Origin: an uncultured Caryophanales bacterium
GTDB taxonomy: Bacteria > Bacillota_I > Bacilli_A > RFN20 > CAG-288
Reading direction: 5' to 3'
Assembly: GCA_949287425.1 (NCBI GenBank)
Contig: CASEGJ010000005.1
Coordinates: 18,955 to 82,954, forward strand
DNA length: 64,000 bases
The translations under genes were made by a program, and so were the position numbers. Under the pieces are notes generated by a model. That model did not search any database. It saw only the letters and a program-made list of their open reading frames with translations, and was not told the DNA's origin. Positions 1 to 8,952 of this stretch are shown piece by piece. The number at the start of each line of letters is the position of its first letter. Within the stretch, counting starts at the first letter, position 1.

Positions 1-2
1 GT

Positions 3-1202
3 GTAATTAAAGTATTTAACCATGAAAAAGAAGCTATTAATGATTTTAAACAAATAAATGAAAGATTGGAATTTTCAAACGCTAAAGGTAACTTCTATGG
101 TTCAATTATGTTCCCAGCTGTAAATAATATCGGGTATTTGTGTTTTGCTAGTAACGCTATGGTTGGTAGCTTATTAATTGTCAGTGGCGCATTTAACTTA
201 CAAGCGACAATATTAGCTTCATTTATGAATCTTAATAAAACGTTTATGATGCCGATTTCTAATGTTGCCTCTCAAATTAATTTCATTTTCCAAGGCTTAG
301 CTGGAGCTAGTAGAATCTTTTCTATTCTCGATGCTGATAGTGAAGTTGATAATGGCTATTACACATTAGTTAAAGTTAGAAAAGATGAAAATAATTCTCT
401 TGTTGAAGATTCTAGTTCTACTAATTTATGGGCGTGGAAAAACACTAAAAATGGTGAACTTATCGAATTAAAAGGCGATATTAGATTTAACGATGTAGAT
501 TTTAGCTATGTTGAAAATAAACAGGTTCTTTTCGATATTAATTTATATGCTAAACCAGGTCAAAAGATTGCTTTTGTTGGAGCAACTGGGGCCGGTAAAA
601 CTACTATTACTAATTTATTAAATAGATTTTACGATATCCAAAAAGGAACTATTTTATTCGATGGAATCGATATTAAAAACATCAAAAAGAAAGATTTAAG
701 AAACTCTATTGCTGTTATTTTACAAGATACAAATCTATTTACTGGTAGCATCGAAGATAATATTAAATATGGTTGCCCTAATGCTAGTTTAGAACAAGTT
801 ATTAACGCTGCTAAGCTTTCTAATGCCGATTCGTTTATTAGAAATCTCCCTAACGGATATAAAACAATAATTACTGGAAATGGTTCTTCTTTATCTCAAG
901 GCCAAAAACAATTAATTTCAATTGCTAGAGCGGCTATTATGAATCCACCTGTTTTAGTTTTAGATGAAGCGACTTCTTCAATCGATACATATACTGAATC
1001 ATTAGTACAATCTGGTATGGATAAGCTTATGATTAATAGAACGACGTTTGCTATCGCACATAGACTTTCAACTGTTCAAAACTGCAACGCTATCATGGTT
1101 TTAGATCACGGACATATAATTGAAAGAGGCACTCACGATCAATTGCTACTTGAAAAAGGCATATATTACCAACTGTATACTGGAGGACTGGAATTAGAAT
1201 AA
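3..1202 (+). CDS. ABC exporter, C-terminal part (5' truncated by window)
   Basis: The frame is open from base 3, so the gene continues to the left and the first in-window TTG/ATG codons are internal. The visible part starts in a type I exporter transmembrane domain (KVFNHE-type segment) followed by the last membrane helices. A complete nucleotide-binding domain follows, with Walker A GATGAGKTT, signature SLSQGQ, Walker B VLVLDEAT and switch histidine AHRLST. The family pumps drugs, lipids or peptides from the inner leaflet outward as a dimer. Such genes often come as adjacent pairs, so the partner may lie upstream. The substrate cannot be told. Confidence 0.9.
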   Translation, partial: VIKVFNHEKEAINDFKQINERLEFSNAKGNFYGSIMFPAVNNIGYLCFASNAMVGSLLIVSGAFNLQATILASFMNLNKTFMMPISNVASQINFIFQGLAGASRIFSILDADSEVDNGYYTLVKVRKDENNSLVEDSSSTNLWAWKNTKNGELIELKGDIRFNDVDFSYVENKQVLFDINLYAKPGQKIAFVGATGAGKTTITNLLNRFYDIQKGTILFDGIDIKNIKKKDLRNSIAVILQDTNLFTGSIEDNIKYGCPNASLEQVINAAKLSNADSFIRNLPNGYKTIITGNGSSLSQGQKQLISIARAAIMNPPVLVLDEATSSIDTYTESLVQSGMDKLMINRTTFAIAHRLSTVQNCNAIMVLDHGHIIERGTHDQLLLEKGIYYQLYTGGLELE

Positions 1203-1210
1203 AATTTTTC

Positions 1211-1239
1211 TTGACAAAACTAATCGACTAGATTAATAT
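1211..1239 (+). promoter_or_regulatory. Sigma-A type promoter of infC-rpmI-rplT
   Basis: TTGACA at 1211-1216, a 17-base spacer and TAATAT at 1234-1239. It lies 9 bases after the ABC exporter stop codon and just before the L20 leader. The consensus -35, the spacing and the position all support it. Confidence 0.8.
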
Positions 1240-1244
1240 ATTCA

Positions 1245-1370
1245 AGGAATAAATCCAAGGAAAGTCAAGTTTACTTGCACCTGAACTAGAATTATAGTTA
1301 GGTAAATAGCCACTAGATACTAAAATGTATATATTGAACTATTAGCGAGCACTTGACTATGCTCGCTTTT
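1245..1370 (+). ncRNA. Ribosomal protein L20 leader (autoregulatory mRNA element)
   Basis: Structured leader between the promoter and infC, in the place where Firmicutes carry the L20 leader. In that family L20 binds its own mRNA leader and causes early termination when in excess. The sequence shows small local hairpins (for example CAAG-TTTA-CTTG near 1267-1278) and ends in an intrinsic terminator. Bases 1263-1270 (AGTCAAGT) are perfectly complementary to the terminator loop at 1351-1358. The call rests on position and architecture, not on a covariance-model search. Confidence 0.75.
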
Positions 1371-1378
1371 ATTTTATT
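1344..1378 (+). terminator. Attenuator terminator of the L20 leader
   Basis: Stem AGCGAGC (1344-1350) pairs with GCTCGCT (1361-1367) around a 10-base loop, and a T-rich run follows from 1367. It lies 16 bases before the infC start, so it must be read through for expression. This is the usual attenuation arrangement for this operon. Confidence 0.8.
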
Positions 1379-1393
1379 AAGGAGGAAAAACTT

Positions 1394-1951
1394 ATCAACG
1401 CGCCAATTTTTAAAAGACCACCACTACCTAAAGTTTCAAAGGACCTAGTAAATGAAAACATCCCGTTTCAACAGGTCTTAGTTATTGATGAAAATGGGAA
1501 AAAAGTCGGTGTCATGTCTATCAATCAAGGCTTAGAAATGGCCTACAATAAAGACTTAGATCTATTTTGTATCGCACCTAATTCTAAACCTGCCGTCTGT
1601 AAGATTATCAACTATTCAAAATACAAATTTGAAAAAAAGAAAGCTGAAAAAGAGGCTAAATCCAAACAGACTAAACCTAATCCTGAAAAAGAGATTCAAA
1701 TTACATCACTTACTAGCCAACACGATATTGAAACTAAGGCTAATCAAGCGATTAAGCTCTTGCAGAAAGGATATAAATTAAAATTAGTCGTATTTTTAAA
1801 AGGTAGAATGATTGATAGAATCGATGTTGCTCAACAAGCTTTGCAAAAACTTATTGATCAGTTGATTGATTATGGCACTATCGATAAGCAACCTACTAAA
1901 GAAGGTAGACAATATTTCTGTTTTATGTCACCTATTAAAAAGAAAAATTAA
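1394..1951 (+). CDS. infC: Translation initiation factor IF-3
   Basis: IF-3 binds the 30S subunit, blocks premature 50S joining and proofreads the start codon-initiator tRNA pairing. The frame gives 185 residues, the usual IF-3 length. It includes the N-domain (VNENIPFQQVLVID, then AYNKDLDLFCIAPNSKPAVCKI), a lysine-rich linker and the C-domain (KEIQITSLTSQHDIETK). No ATG precedes residue 41. I place the start at an ATC at 1394, 8 bases after AAGGAGG (1379-1385). Rare AUU/AUC/AUA starts are known in infC and give autoregulation. Starting at the first ATG (1514) would delete most of the N-domain. Confidence 0.93.
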   Translation: MNAPIFKRPPLPKVSKDLVNENIPFQQVLVIDENGKKVGVMSINQGLEMAYNKDLDLFCIAPNSKPAVCKIINYSKYKFEKKKAEKEAKSKQTKPNPEKEIQITSLTSQHDIETKANQAIKLLQKGYKLKLVVFLKGRMIDRIDVAQQALQKLIDQLIDYGTIDKQPTKEGRQYFCFMSPIKKKN

Positions 1952-1961
1952 GGAGGAAATT

Positions 1962-2162
1962 ATGAAAGTTAAACAAAAATCTAAACGTGCTGTTTGCAAA
2001 CGTTTACACGTCACTGGTTCTGGTAAAATCATGAAAAACGGCAATACCAACACCAGCCATCTTGCTTTATCCAAATCACATAAAAGAAAGATGCATTTAA
2101 GAAAGGCCGGTGCTCTTTCTAGAGCCGATAGAAGACGTTTAAATCGTCTTATTTCTAGATAA
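1962..2162 (+). CDS. rpmI: 50S ribosomal protein L35
   Basis: Small basic ribosomal protein of 66 residues, beginning [14 protein letters not shown] and ending [13 protein letters not shown], the normal size and layout for L35. The ATG at 1962 follows AGGAGG (1951-1956) by 5 bases. A longer reading that starts inside infC is not needed. It is second in the infC-rpmI-rplT operon and probably falls under the same L20 feedback. Confidence 0.96.
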   Translation: MKVKQKSKRAVCKRLHVTGSGKIMKNGNTNTSHLALSKSHKRKMHLRKAGALSRADRRRLNRLISR

Positions 2163-2176
2163 TAGGAGGTAATAAA

Positions 2177-2533
2177 ATGAGAGTAAAAGGTGGAACTGTC
2201 AAACACGATCACAGAAAGAAAGTATTAAAATTTACCAAAGGTTATTTTGGTTCTAAACACACTCTTTATAGAACAGCTAACGAAGCTAGAATTAAAGCCT
2301 TAGCTTATAGCTATACTTCTAGAAGATTGAGAAAAAGAGATTTCAGAAAATTGTGGATTACAAGAATTAACGCTGCTTGCCACGCTAACGATATCTCCTA
2401 TTCTAGATTCATCAACGGCTTAAAATTAGCTAAAATTGACTTAAATAGAAAGATGCTTTCTGAAATTGCTATCAGCGATCCTAAAGCCTTTACTAGCTTA
2501 GTTGATACTGCTAAAAAAGCTCTTGCCAAATAA
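2177..2533 (+). CDS. rplT: 50S ribosomal protein L20
   Basis: L20 (118 residues) is an early 23S rRNA-binding assembly protein and the repressor of its own operon through the leader upstream. The N-terminus is the typical long basic extension ([19 protein letters not shown], then [16 protein letters not shown]). The globular part contains [35 protein letters not shown] precedes the ATG. It is the last gene of the operon, followed by a terminator. Confidence 0.97.
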   Translation: MRVKGGTVKHDHRKKVLKFTKGYFGSKHTLYRTANEARIKALAYSYTSRRLRKRDFRKLWITRINAACHANDISYSRFINGLKLAKIDLNRKMLSEIAISDPKAFTSLVDTAKKALAK

Positions 2534-2555
2534 ATTGAAATTTAGAAATTAAATT

Positions 2556-2588
2556 AGCTGCTAGAAATTGTTTCCTAGCAGCTTTTAT
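2556..2588 (+). terminator. Terminator after rplT, possibly bidirectional
   Basis: AGCTGCTAG (2556-2564) pairs perfectly with CTAGCAGCT (2575-2583), followed by TTTTATTATG on the plus strand. On the minus strand the same stem lies 30 bases after the thiI stop but is followed by TAATTTAATT, a poorer U-tract. It therefore serves rplT mainly and perhaps thiI too. Confidence 0.85.
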
Positions 2589-2617
2589 TATGTAAAAAGA
2601 TAATAAGATTTATTAAA

Positions 2618-3802
2618 TTAGAAGTAATTCTCTTCTTCGGAAATCATTTCGACTTTAATATTTTTATAAGCTTCATCTAAAAGATTAGAAAAGTCAAATT
2701 TACTTTCGTAATAATTGACCTTATCAAAATGAGGACAAGTAGTAGGATTTTTTACACTAAATATCGTACAGCAATCTTCATAAGGTCTAATTGAAATATC
2801 ATATGTTCCTATAAATTTTGACAATTTAATAATATCCAACTTATCATAGGTAGCTAAAGGTCTAATTATCGGCAATATGCAATCTTTTTCAATAGCGCGA
2901 ATAGATTGCAAAGTTTGAGAAGCTACTTGACCAATTGATTCTCCGTTACATAAAACAATATCCTTGTGATTTATAGCTACTCTAGAAGCAATTTGTAACA
3001 TCATCCTTCTCATAATAGTAATCGCATAACTTCTATCGCAAACTTCATAAATTTTCTTTTGAATTTCAGTAAAAGGAACAATATATAATTTTATACTAGG
3101 CTGAAAAACATTTAATTTTTTAATTATATCTTTTATTTTGACAATTACTTGCTCAGAAGTATATGGAGGAGCTGCAAAATGAATCATTTCTAATCTAACT
3201 CCTCTTTTCATCATTAAAAATGAAGCAACTGGTGAATCTATTCCTCCAGAAAGAAGCATCAAAGCCTTACCAGCAATTCCAGTAGGATATCCACCTAAAC
3301 CAGGATAGGATTTTGAATAAATATAAACGATATCTTCTCTAACAGTAATATGTATTTTAAAATCTGGATTGTGGACATCTACTTTTAAATTTGGATAATT
3401 GTGCAATAAATTACCTGCTACTTTCCTATTGATTTCATCTGAAGTAAACGGAAATAGTTTATCTATTCTTTTAGCGACTACCTTAAATGTTTTATTACCT
3501 TCAACTTCTTTAGCTAATTCCAAACATTTATTAACTATAGAATCGATATCTTTATTAACACTCTCACATAAAGAAAAAGAAAGTAATCCTGGAATTAAAC
3601 TTAAACGAAATTTAACTTGTTCAAAATCTTCATTATTAAGATATATATAGATGTGATCATGTTTAATATCATAAGTTAAATTAGGAAAAGATTTTAATCC
3701 ATCTTTGATATTTTGACCGAGTTTTTTAATAAATTCTCTAATATTTTTACCTTTAGTTGATAGTTCACCAAAGCGAACCATAATTATATTTGAATGTTGC
3801 AT
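2618..3802 (-). CDS. thiI: tRNA 4-thiouridine synthase ThiI
   Basis: Adenylates U8 of tRNA and transfers sulfur to make 4-thiouridine; in some bacteria it also serves thiamine thiazole synthesis. The 394 residues cover a ferredoxin-like/THUMP N-terminal half and a PP-loop ATPase domain with the signature LSGGIDSPVA. A cysteine-containing segment DCCTIFSVKNPTTCPHF lies near the end. The C-terminal rhodanese domain of the E. coli protein is absent, as is normal in Firmicutes. The cysteine desulfurase gene 3 bases upstream is its expected sulfur donor. Confidence 0.95.
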   Translation of the reverse strand: MQHSNIIMVRFGELSTKGKNIREFIKKLGQNIKDGLKSFPNLTYDIKHDHIYIYLNNEDFEQVKFRLSLIPGLLSFSLCESVNKDIDSIVNKCLELAKEVEGNKTFKVVAKRIDKLFPFTSDEINRKVAGNLLHNYPNLKVDVHNPDFKIHITVREDIVYIYSKSYPGLGGYPTGIAGKALMLLSGGIDSPVASFLMMKRGVRLEMIHFAAPPYTSEQVIVKIKDIIKKLNVFQPSIKLYIVPFTEIQKKIYEVCDRSYAITIMRRMMLQIASRVAINHKDIVLCNGESIGQVASQTLQSIRAIEKDCILPIIRPLATYDKLDIIKLSKFIGTYDISIRPYEDCCTIFSVKNPTTCPHFDKVNYYESKFDFSNLLDEAYKNIKVEMISEEENYF

Positions 3803-3805
3803 ATA

Positions 3806-4939
3806 TTATCTCCTTTTAATATTGTTGACTACATCTAATAAAATAGAGACGAAATCATCAACTTGCTTAATATCTTCATTACCTTCAAAAGAAACTCTAA
3901 TTGAATTTTGAGAAATAACATCGTTATATCCCATAGCTTTTAAACAACTTGAAAATTGCTCTTTTTTCGATGAACAAGCTGAAGTTGTTGAGACATAGAC
4001 TTCTTTGCTAGAAAGAGATTCAACCACAACACTTGCTTTACTAGTTAACAAAGAAAAGTTAAATATAAAATTTGAAGAATTTTCTCTATTTGTATTTATA
4101 TGAAACAACATAGGATACTTACTTAATTTATCATATAATCTATCAAATAGAATTTTAGCTTGTTTTTTTCTTTGAGGATAACTATTTAAATAGATTCTTA
4201 ATCCAGCCGCTAACGAACAATTTAACGGAGCATTAATAGTACCTGAACGATAGTTATCTTGTTGACCTCCACCTAAAATAAGCCCGTTAATTTTTAAATT
4301 CTTTTTAAAGCAGACAAAGCCTGATGATTTTAACCCGCCAATTTTATGTCCAGACATAGCAAAACCATCTAAACAAGAATAATCGATATCAGTTTTACCA
4401 ATTCCTTGAGTAACATCACTTATAAAATAAGCTTTAGACTTACTATGCACAAGTTTAGAAATCTTTTCAATATCAAAATTGAAACCGACTTCATTATTAG
4501 TAGACATCAAACTAACTAGAATAGTTGAATCATCTAAATTGGCTTCTAATTGAGAATAATCTAAATTTCCATATCTATCTACATCAAGATAAACAGCTTG
4601 ATATCCTTCTTTTTCTAACTGTTTAAATACTTCTAAAACAGAAGGATGTTCAACTTTGCTAGTTATTATCTTTTTGCCTTGACGAAAATTTCTTTTAACT
4701 ATCCCTTGGATTAAAAAATTGTTACCTTCACTAGCGCCTGAAGTAAAAACAAGTTCATAACTAGGTATTTTTAATAGATTTAAAATTTGTTTAGCAGCTT
4801 TGTTTTCATACTCTAAAGCCTGAAATCCCAAATGATGATTTGAAGAAGGGTTTCCTATCAATTGAAGAGTCAGTTTATTAAAAATATCTAAAACTTCTCT
4901 ATTTACTAAACTAGTTGCGGCGTTATCAAAATATATCAT
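3806..4939 (-). CDS. Cysteine desulfurase (NifS/IscS family), ThiI partner
   Basis: PLP enzyme that removes sulfur from cysteine and hands it on as a persulfide. The 377 residues start MIYFDNAATS. The PLP-binding lysine is in SGHKIGG, and the catalytic cysteine is in the flexible loop TSACSSKKE. Its position directly before thiI matches the dedicated desulfurase-ThiI pair of Bacilli (NifZ type), so U8 thiolation is the likely role. A wider role in Fe-S assembly cannot be excluded. Divergent NHHLG and GGGQQDNYRSGT segments fit the family. Confidence 0.92.
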   Translation of the reverse strand: MIYFDNAATSLVNREVLDIFNKLTLQLIGNPSSNHHLGFQALEYENKAAKQILNLLKIPSYELVFTSGASEGNNFLIQGIVKRNFRQGKKIITSKVEHPSVLEVFKQLEKEGYQAVYLDVDRYGNLDYSQLEANLDDSTILVSLMSTNNEVGFNFDIEKISKLVHSKSKAYFISDVTQGIGKTDIDYSCLDGFAMSGHKIGGLKSSGFVCFKKNLKINGLILGGGQQDNYRSGTINAPLNCSLAAGLRIYLNSYPQRKKQAKILFDRLYDKLSKYPMLFHINTNRENSSNFIFNFSLLTSKASVVVESLSSKEVYVSTTSACSSKKEQFSSCLKAMGYNDVISQNSIRVSFEGNEDIKQVDDFVSILLDVVNNIKRR

Positions 4940-4941
4940 AC

Positions 4942-6660
4942 TTAATTATTATTAGCTTCTTGATTTGATTCTCTTTTAAAAATATTAGCAGCTTGAACAC
5001 TCGCTCGTGAAAAATCACCTTCGTTAAATGCTTTTTCAACTGTGACTAAGCTATTGCGGCATTCTAATGATAAAAGTCTATATCTATTATCTAAAACTAT
5101 AAATTCTTCAGCTCTTTTTAGCAAAACTAAATTGGAATCAATTTCGGCAAATAAATTATCAAAATACGATTTAGCTTCATTATATATAGAATCTAGTTCC
5201 ATAACATCTAATGGTAAAGAATTTAATCCTTTATCTAACTTAACTAAATATTGATATCCGAAGTTCAACTTTTCTAAATATACATCTATAAAATTTTTAA
5301 CATATGTGAGATTGACCTTATTTTCATAAACTCTCATTTTTTCATAATATACGCGAATAAACTTATAAATATTATCTGAATCAGCTTTTAATGATAAAAG
5401 ATAATTTCTAAAATCATCAAAGACATTTTTAACTTTGCTGATTTTTAAAGAGAGATCTTTAATAGTTTGCATCAAAACAGAATAAGGTTGTTTAGTAGCA
5501 GAATTAATATAACCATCAAGCATTCTCTTTTTAGCAGACATTACATCAATAAGTTCTTTTAAAGAATCCAATTGATTGATATAACTTGGCGAAATCTTAT
5601 ATACTTTCTGATATTCTGGAAGGCTATTTTTCAAATTGGCATACTGTTTTTCAGCATTGTATGTCGAAGTGTTAATTAAACCATTTTCAGCTTCAAAATC
5701 TTTTCTAGCTTTTCTTTCAGTATCAAAAGCATTTAGAAAAGTTGTAATTTCCATAGTAATATTTTCTAAAGTGCTACTTACTCCAGAAATAGATAGCTTT
5801 GCTAATTTACTGCGACATTTTTCTAATTTACTATTCATTTCATCGATAGCTTGTTTAACGCCTAAATGATGAATTGGATAGCCATCTTGTAAAAGATTTT
5901 TATATGTTTGTTCTAAATCGTTGATTTTTTGAGGTACGACTTTTTCAGTTAAAGTGTTTAAGTATGGCAAATCGACCATAACTTTATTTAAAGCATCAAT
6001 CAACTGTTCAATTTCAGGAATAATCTTGCTAGCTTTTTGATAATCTGCAAAATTTAAATCATCTTCAAATTCCACGAACAAATCAGTCAAATGGTTAAAA
6101 ATCTCTTCAAAAGAATCTTTTAGACTATCTAAAGCGGTAATATTATCAGAATACAATTGTTTTAACTTTCTAAATTTTTCTTTTAAAACAACTATCATCA
6201 TTCTTAAATCTTCTTCTTTTTTCAAAATAGCTTGTAAATCATTATTTAATTCAATTGCTTCTTTTGAAAAAGTATCCATTGAAATTTTAGTAGAACCAAT
6301 TATTGAACCTATGCCTTTATACGATTTATTAGCAATTAAATTTTTTAAAGATTGTACAGCTAAATAGCAAGACTTATCATTATCTTTTAAAATCTGATTA
6401 AATCTAGAATTTGTCGATTCATATATGGATTGATAGTTAGAATTGTTAGAAGCGATAGTCTGTACCCTTTTGATCATATTGGAACAATCAGTAGAAAATG
6501 TATCGTGAATAGAATTATATCTTTCCTCTAAATCACTGACTTTTTTCTTATTAGCCTTTCTTTTTATGAACAAAAAAGATAAGATGCCTAGTACAACAAA
6601 CGCTAGGCTTCCTACTATAACAAAGATAATAATTAAAACATTTTGCATATTTTCAGGCAT
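4942..6660 (-). CDS. ezrA: Septation ring formation regulator EzrA
   Basis: EzrA is a membrane-anchored spectrin-like protein that limits FtsZ ring assembly and links it to cell-wall synthesis in low-GC Gram-positives. The 572 residues have one N-terminal transmembrane helix (about 8-31, VLIIIFVIVGSLAFVVLGILS) followed by almost entirely helical, coiled-coil sequence with no catalytic motif, matching the family length. It lies 29 bases after the LacI-type gene and 2 bases before the desulfurase gene, so the four genes are probably one transcript. Confidence 0.85.
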   Translation of the reverse strand: MPENMQNVLIIIFVIVGSLAFVVLGILSFLFIKRKANKKKVSDLEERYNSIHDTFSTDCSNMIKRVQTIASNNSNYQSIYESTNSRFNQILKDNDKSCYLAVQSLKNLIANKSYKGIGSIIGSTKISMDTFSKEAIELNNDLQAILKKEEDLRMMIVVLKEKFRKLKQLYSDNITALDSLKDSFEEIFNHLTDLFVEFEDDLNFADYQKASKIIPEIEQLIDALNKVMVDLPYLNTLTEKVVPQKINDLEQTYKNLLQDGYPIHHLGVKQAIDEMNSKLEKCRSKLAKLSISGVSSTLENITMEITTFLNAFDTERKARKDFEAENGLINTSTYNAEKQYANLKNSLPEYQKVYKISPSYINQLDSLKELIDVMSAKKRMLDGYINSATKQPYSVLMQTIKDLSLKISKVKNVFDDFRNYLLSLKADSDNIYKFIRVYYEKMRVYENKVNLTYVKNFIDVYLEKLNFGYQYLVKLDKGLNSLPLDVMELDSIYNEAKSYFDNLFAEIDSNLVLLKRAEEFIVLDNRYRLLSLECRNSLVTVEKAFNEGDFSRASVQAANIFKRESNQEANNN

Positions 6661-6689
6661 ATTAATTGATAGTAATAAATAATAAGAAA

Positions 6690-7706
6690 TTAATTTTTCT
6701 TAGTTGAACCTCTTGTAACAAATTTTGCAGTAAAGTTAAATACTTTATTTTTATCGTCAAGTTCACCTTTTAGTAACTTGGTTAACATTCTAACTGCGAT
6801 AGAACCAACTTCAAATAAGTCAATATCGCAAGAAGAAACTTGAGGTCTAACAATGTAAGAATATTTAGTTCCAACAATAGAAATAACTTCTAAATCTTCA
6901 GGAACTTTAACTCCAGAAGAAATAGCGGCATTAATAACTGCACATGCAAGAGAATCTCTTGGACAGATAAATAAACCGTGTTTATTAGAATCAGATTCAA
7001 AATAGACTTTCATATCAGAATATAATCTTTGATAAGAATCTTCTGAATGGACTAAGGCAATATTTTTTCCAACTTCTCTACCGAAATTTAAAACTGCATC
7101 TCTAACTTCGTCCATCATATTTCCAGCCATAGAAACATCAAGATAATGCACTTCATCTCCACCTCTATCAAAATACGATTTTAAAAAGTTAATAATTGGA
7201 GTTGTATAATCTAAAATCATCGATCCGAGATTTTCATTTTTCATGTGGTGACCGACAACTACTAAAGGTATGTTGTAATTTTGAATATATTTAATTTCAT
7301 TTTGATCAAGCTCATCATCAAAAATAACTGCACCATCAACATGACTAGAAATTAATTTTTCAATGACAGCTTGTGCGTCTTCTTTAGAATGTCTAGCGAC
7401 AAACAAAGTGGTTTGATATCCATATATTTTAGCAATATCAATCATACCAGCTAACATGTTGCAAATATAAACATAGTTAACACCTGGTAAAACAATACCG
7501 ATATTGGTAGAACGATTAGTAGCTAATCCTCTTGCTAATGCAGATGGTCTATACCCTAAATCTTTAATAGCTTCTTGAACGCGAAGACGAGTTTTTTCAG
7601 TAACATTATCTTTTCCGTTAATAACTCTTGAAACAGTTGCTAAAGAAACATTCGCTCTTTTAGCAACACCATATATAGTTGCTCTATCTTTTATATTTCC
7701 ACTCAT
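6690..7706 (-). CDS. LacI/GalR-family transcriptional regulator, CcpA-like
   Basis: The 338 residues begin with a typical LacI helix-turn-helix and hinge (TIYGVAKRANVSLATVSRVIN, then LGYRPSALARGLAT). A periplasmic-binding-protein-like effector domain follows and ends GSIAVRMLTKLLKGE. The layout and the RPSALARGLA hinge resemble CcpA and related sugar regulators of Bacilli. A link to the glycogen and pullulanase genes in this window is plausible, but no clear cre-type operator was found there. Its own operon contains cell-division and thiolation genes, so this is a regulator without obvious local targets. Confidence 0.85.
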   Translation of the reverse strand: MSGNIKDRATIYGVAKRANVSLATVSRVINGKDNVTEKTRLRVQEAIKDLGYRPSALARGLATNRSTNIGIVLPGVNYVYICNMLAGMIDIAKIYGYQTTLFVARHSKEDAQAVIEKLISSHVDGAVIFDDELDQNEIKYIQNYNIPLVVVGHHMKNENLGSMILDYTTPIINFLKSYFDRGGDEVHYLDVSMAGNMMDEVRDAVLNFGREVGKNIALVHSEDSYQRLYSDMKVYFESDSNKHGLFICPRDSLACAVINAAISSGVKVPEDLEVISIVGTKYSYIVRPQVSSCDIDLFEVGSIAVRMLTKLLKGELDDKNKVFNFTAKFVTRGSTKKN

Positions 7707-7739
7707 ACTTCACCTCTATAAAATATTTAAATACATCCA

Positions 7740-7766
7740 ATATTAGTTTACTTAATTTTAAGTCAA
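7740..7766 (-). promoter_or_regulatory. Possible promoter of the LacI-type gene, inside an inverted repeat
   Basis: On the minus strand TTGACT (7766-7761) is followed after only 15 bases by TAATAT (7745-7740), ahead of the gene start at 7706. The AAGTCAA at 7760-7766 is mirrored by TTGACTT at about 7786-7792. This could be an operator, perhaps autoregulatory, but the short spacer and AT-rich context keep confidence low. Confidence 0.35.
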
Positions 7767-7805
7767 AAATAAAGCTAATTTAAAGTTGACTTTAACCATA
7801 TTAAA

Positions 7806-7828
7806 ACCCCTTAGAAAAACTAAGGGGT
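7806..7828 (-). terminator. Terminator of the rubrerythrin transcript
   Basis: Perfect stem ACCCCTTAG (7806-7814) with CTAAGGGGT (7820-7828) and a 5-base loop. On the minus strand it is followed by TTTTAA. It begins 25 bases after the rubrerythrin stop codon. Confidence 0.88.
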
Positions 7829-7853
7829 AAAATCACATCGATCAATAATTCAA

Positions 7854-8414
7854 TTAAATGATTTCGTTTCTTTTTTCATCAACGCGGCAGAAATATGCTC
7901 TATCGTGCATACAAACTGGGCATTTCATTGGAGCGGATTTACCAACGTGAATATATCCGCAATTCTTACATTTCCAAATGACAACTTCATCGGAGATAAA
8001 GACTTTATTAGTTTGTAAGTTTTCTAACAATTTATTGTATCTTTCTTCGTGAACTTTTTCGATACTAGCGACACCTCTAAATTGATTAGCGATATCTTTG
8101 AAACCTTCTTCATCAGCGACTTTAGCAAATTCAGCATACATTTCAGTCCATTCGTAATGTTCACCTTCAGCAGCAGCTTTCAAATTGTTGGCGGTATCTG
8201 AAATTCCACCCATTGCTTTAAACCATAATTCAGCATGTTCTTTTTCGTTGTTAGCTGTTTCTAAAAATAATTCTGAAAATTGAACATATCCTTCTTTTTT
8301 GGCGACTGAGGCATAGAAAGTATATTTATTTCTAGCTTGAGATTCTCCAGCAAAAGCAGTTTGTAAATTTTCTAATGTCTTTGTTCCTTTTAACATTTCT
8401 GGTGTAGTAGCCAT
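7854..8414 (-). CDS. rbr: Rubrerythrin
   Basis: Non-heme di-iron peroxidase that protects anaerobes and microaerophiles from hydrogen peroxide. The 186 residues comprise a ferritin-like four-helix domain with the iron-binding glutamates in [31 protein letters not shown] and [11 protein letters not shown]-terminal rubredoxin-like Fe(Cys)4 domain has CKNCGY and CPVCMH. A strong ribosome site (AGGAGG) precedes the ATG. A TTGACA on the minus strand at 8520-8515 overlaps the end of the upstream gene and could be its -35 box, but no good -10 follows at the right distance. The gene indicates an oxygen-sensitive lifestyle. Confidence 0.95.
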   Translation of the reverse strand: MATTPEMLKGTKTLENLQTAFAGESQARNKYTFYASVAKKEGYVQFSELFLETANNEKEHAELWFKAMGGISDTANNLKAAAEGEHYEWTEMYAEFAKVADEEGFKDIANQFRGVASIEKVHEERYNKLLENLQTNKVFISDEVVIWKCKNCGYIHVGKSAPMKCPVCMHDRAYFCRVDEKRNEII

Positions 8415-8509
8415 TAATTTCTTCCTCCTAAATACAGATATTAAATACCTGTTAACTTATTCTAACATAAAACTAACTGAATTTTGTTTGTTTTAAAATA
8501 TTTTAATAA

Positions 8510-8944
8510 CTAATTGTCAAAATTAATTTCAACAAGGTGATTTTTATAACTAAAAATATCGATAATAATTGAATAAATTAGCAATATTAATCCCATCAAG
8601 CAAGAAATTGCAAAAAATACATATGCGACAATGTATAAAAAGTTAGAGACATTTTCATTTGAAAACGAACTGATAGCTAAAACTTCGCAAACTATATAAA
8701 TTAAACAAGAAAAAATAGCAGTTAAAATCAAACATACATCTATAAATCTCCTGTTTTTAAATTCTTTTAATGACCAATAAAAAGAAAATAGACAAAACAC
8801 TAAACTCATCATAAAAAACGGCAACAATTTTACCATGATAATTGGATCATTTAAACTTCTACCATAAAAAATAAAAAATAACGAAATTATCAATATGATA
8901 GATATAATACAAGTGAAATTTTTAATTAAATATTTTTTCAACAT
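8510..8944 (-). CDS. Unrecognised four-helix membrane protein
   Basis: About 144 residues. Four hydrophobic segments are visible, near residues 10-28, 36-58, 70-90 and 105-128, with short charged loops and a short charged tail. I recognise no family. The start is the ATG at 8944, 8 bases after the cvpA stop; no Shine-Dalgarno is visible, so translational coupling to cvpA is likely. It probably works with, or simply rides along with, the CvpA-like protein. Confidence 0.6.
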   Translation of the reverse strand: MLKKYLIKNFTCIISIILIISLFFIFYGRSLNDPIIMVKLLPFFMMSLVFCLFSFYWSLKEFKNRRFIDVCLILTAIFSCLIYIVCEVLAISSFSNENVSNFLYIVAYVFFAISCLMGLILLIYSIIIDIFSYKNHLVEINFDN

Positions 8945-8952
8945 AATCAAAA

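Noticed and set aside
1514..1516. ATG 1514 as the infC start
   Set aside because: It would remove 40 conserved N-domain residues and has no ribosome site, whereas an in-frame rare start at 1394 has AAGGAGG.
1928..2212. Minus-strand open frame across rpmI and rplT
   Set aside because: It is the antisense of strongly conserved ribosomal protein genes and has no family resemblance or ribosome site. Similar antisense frames inside jetC, galE-cluster, fhs and miaA genes were dropped for the same reason.
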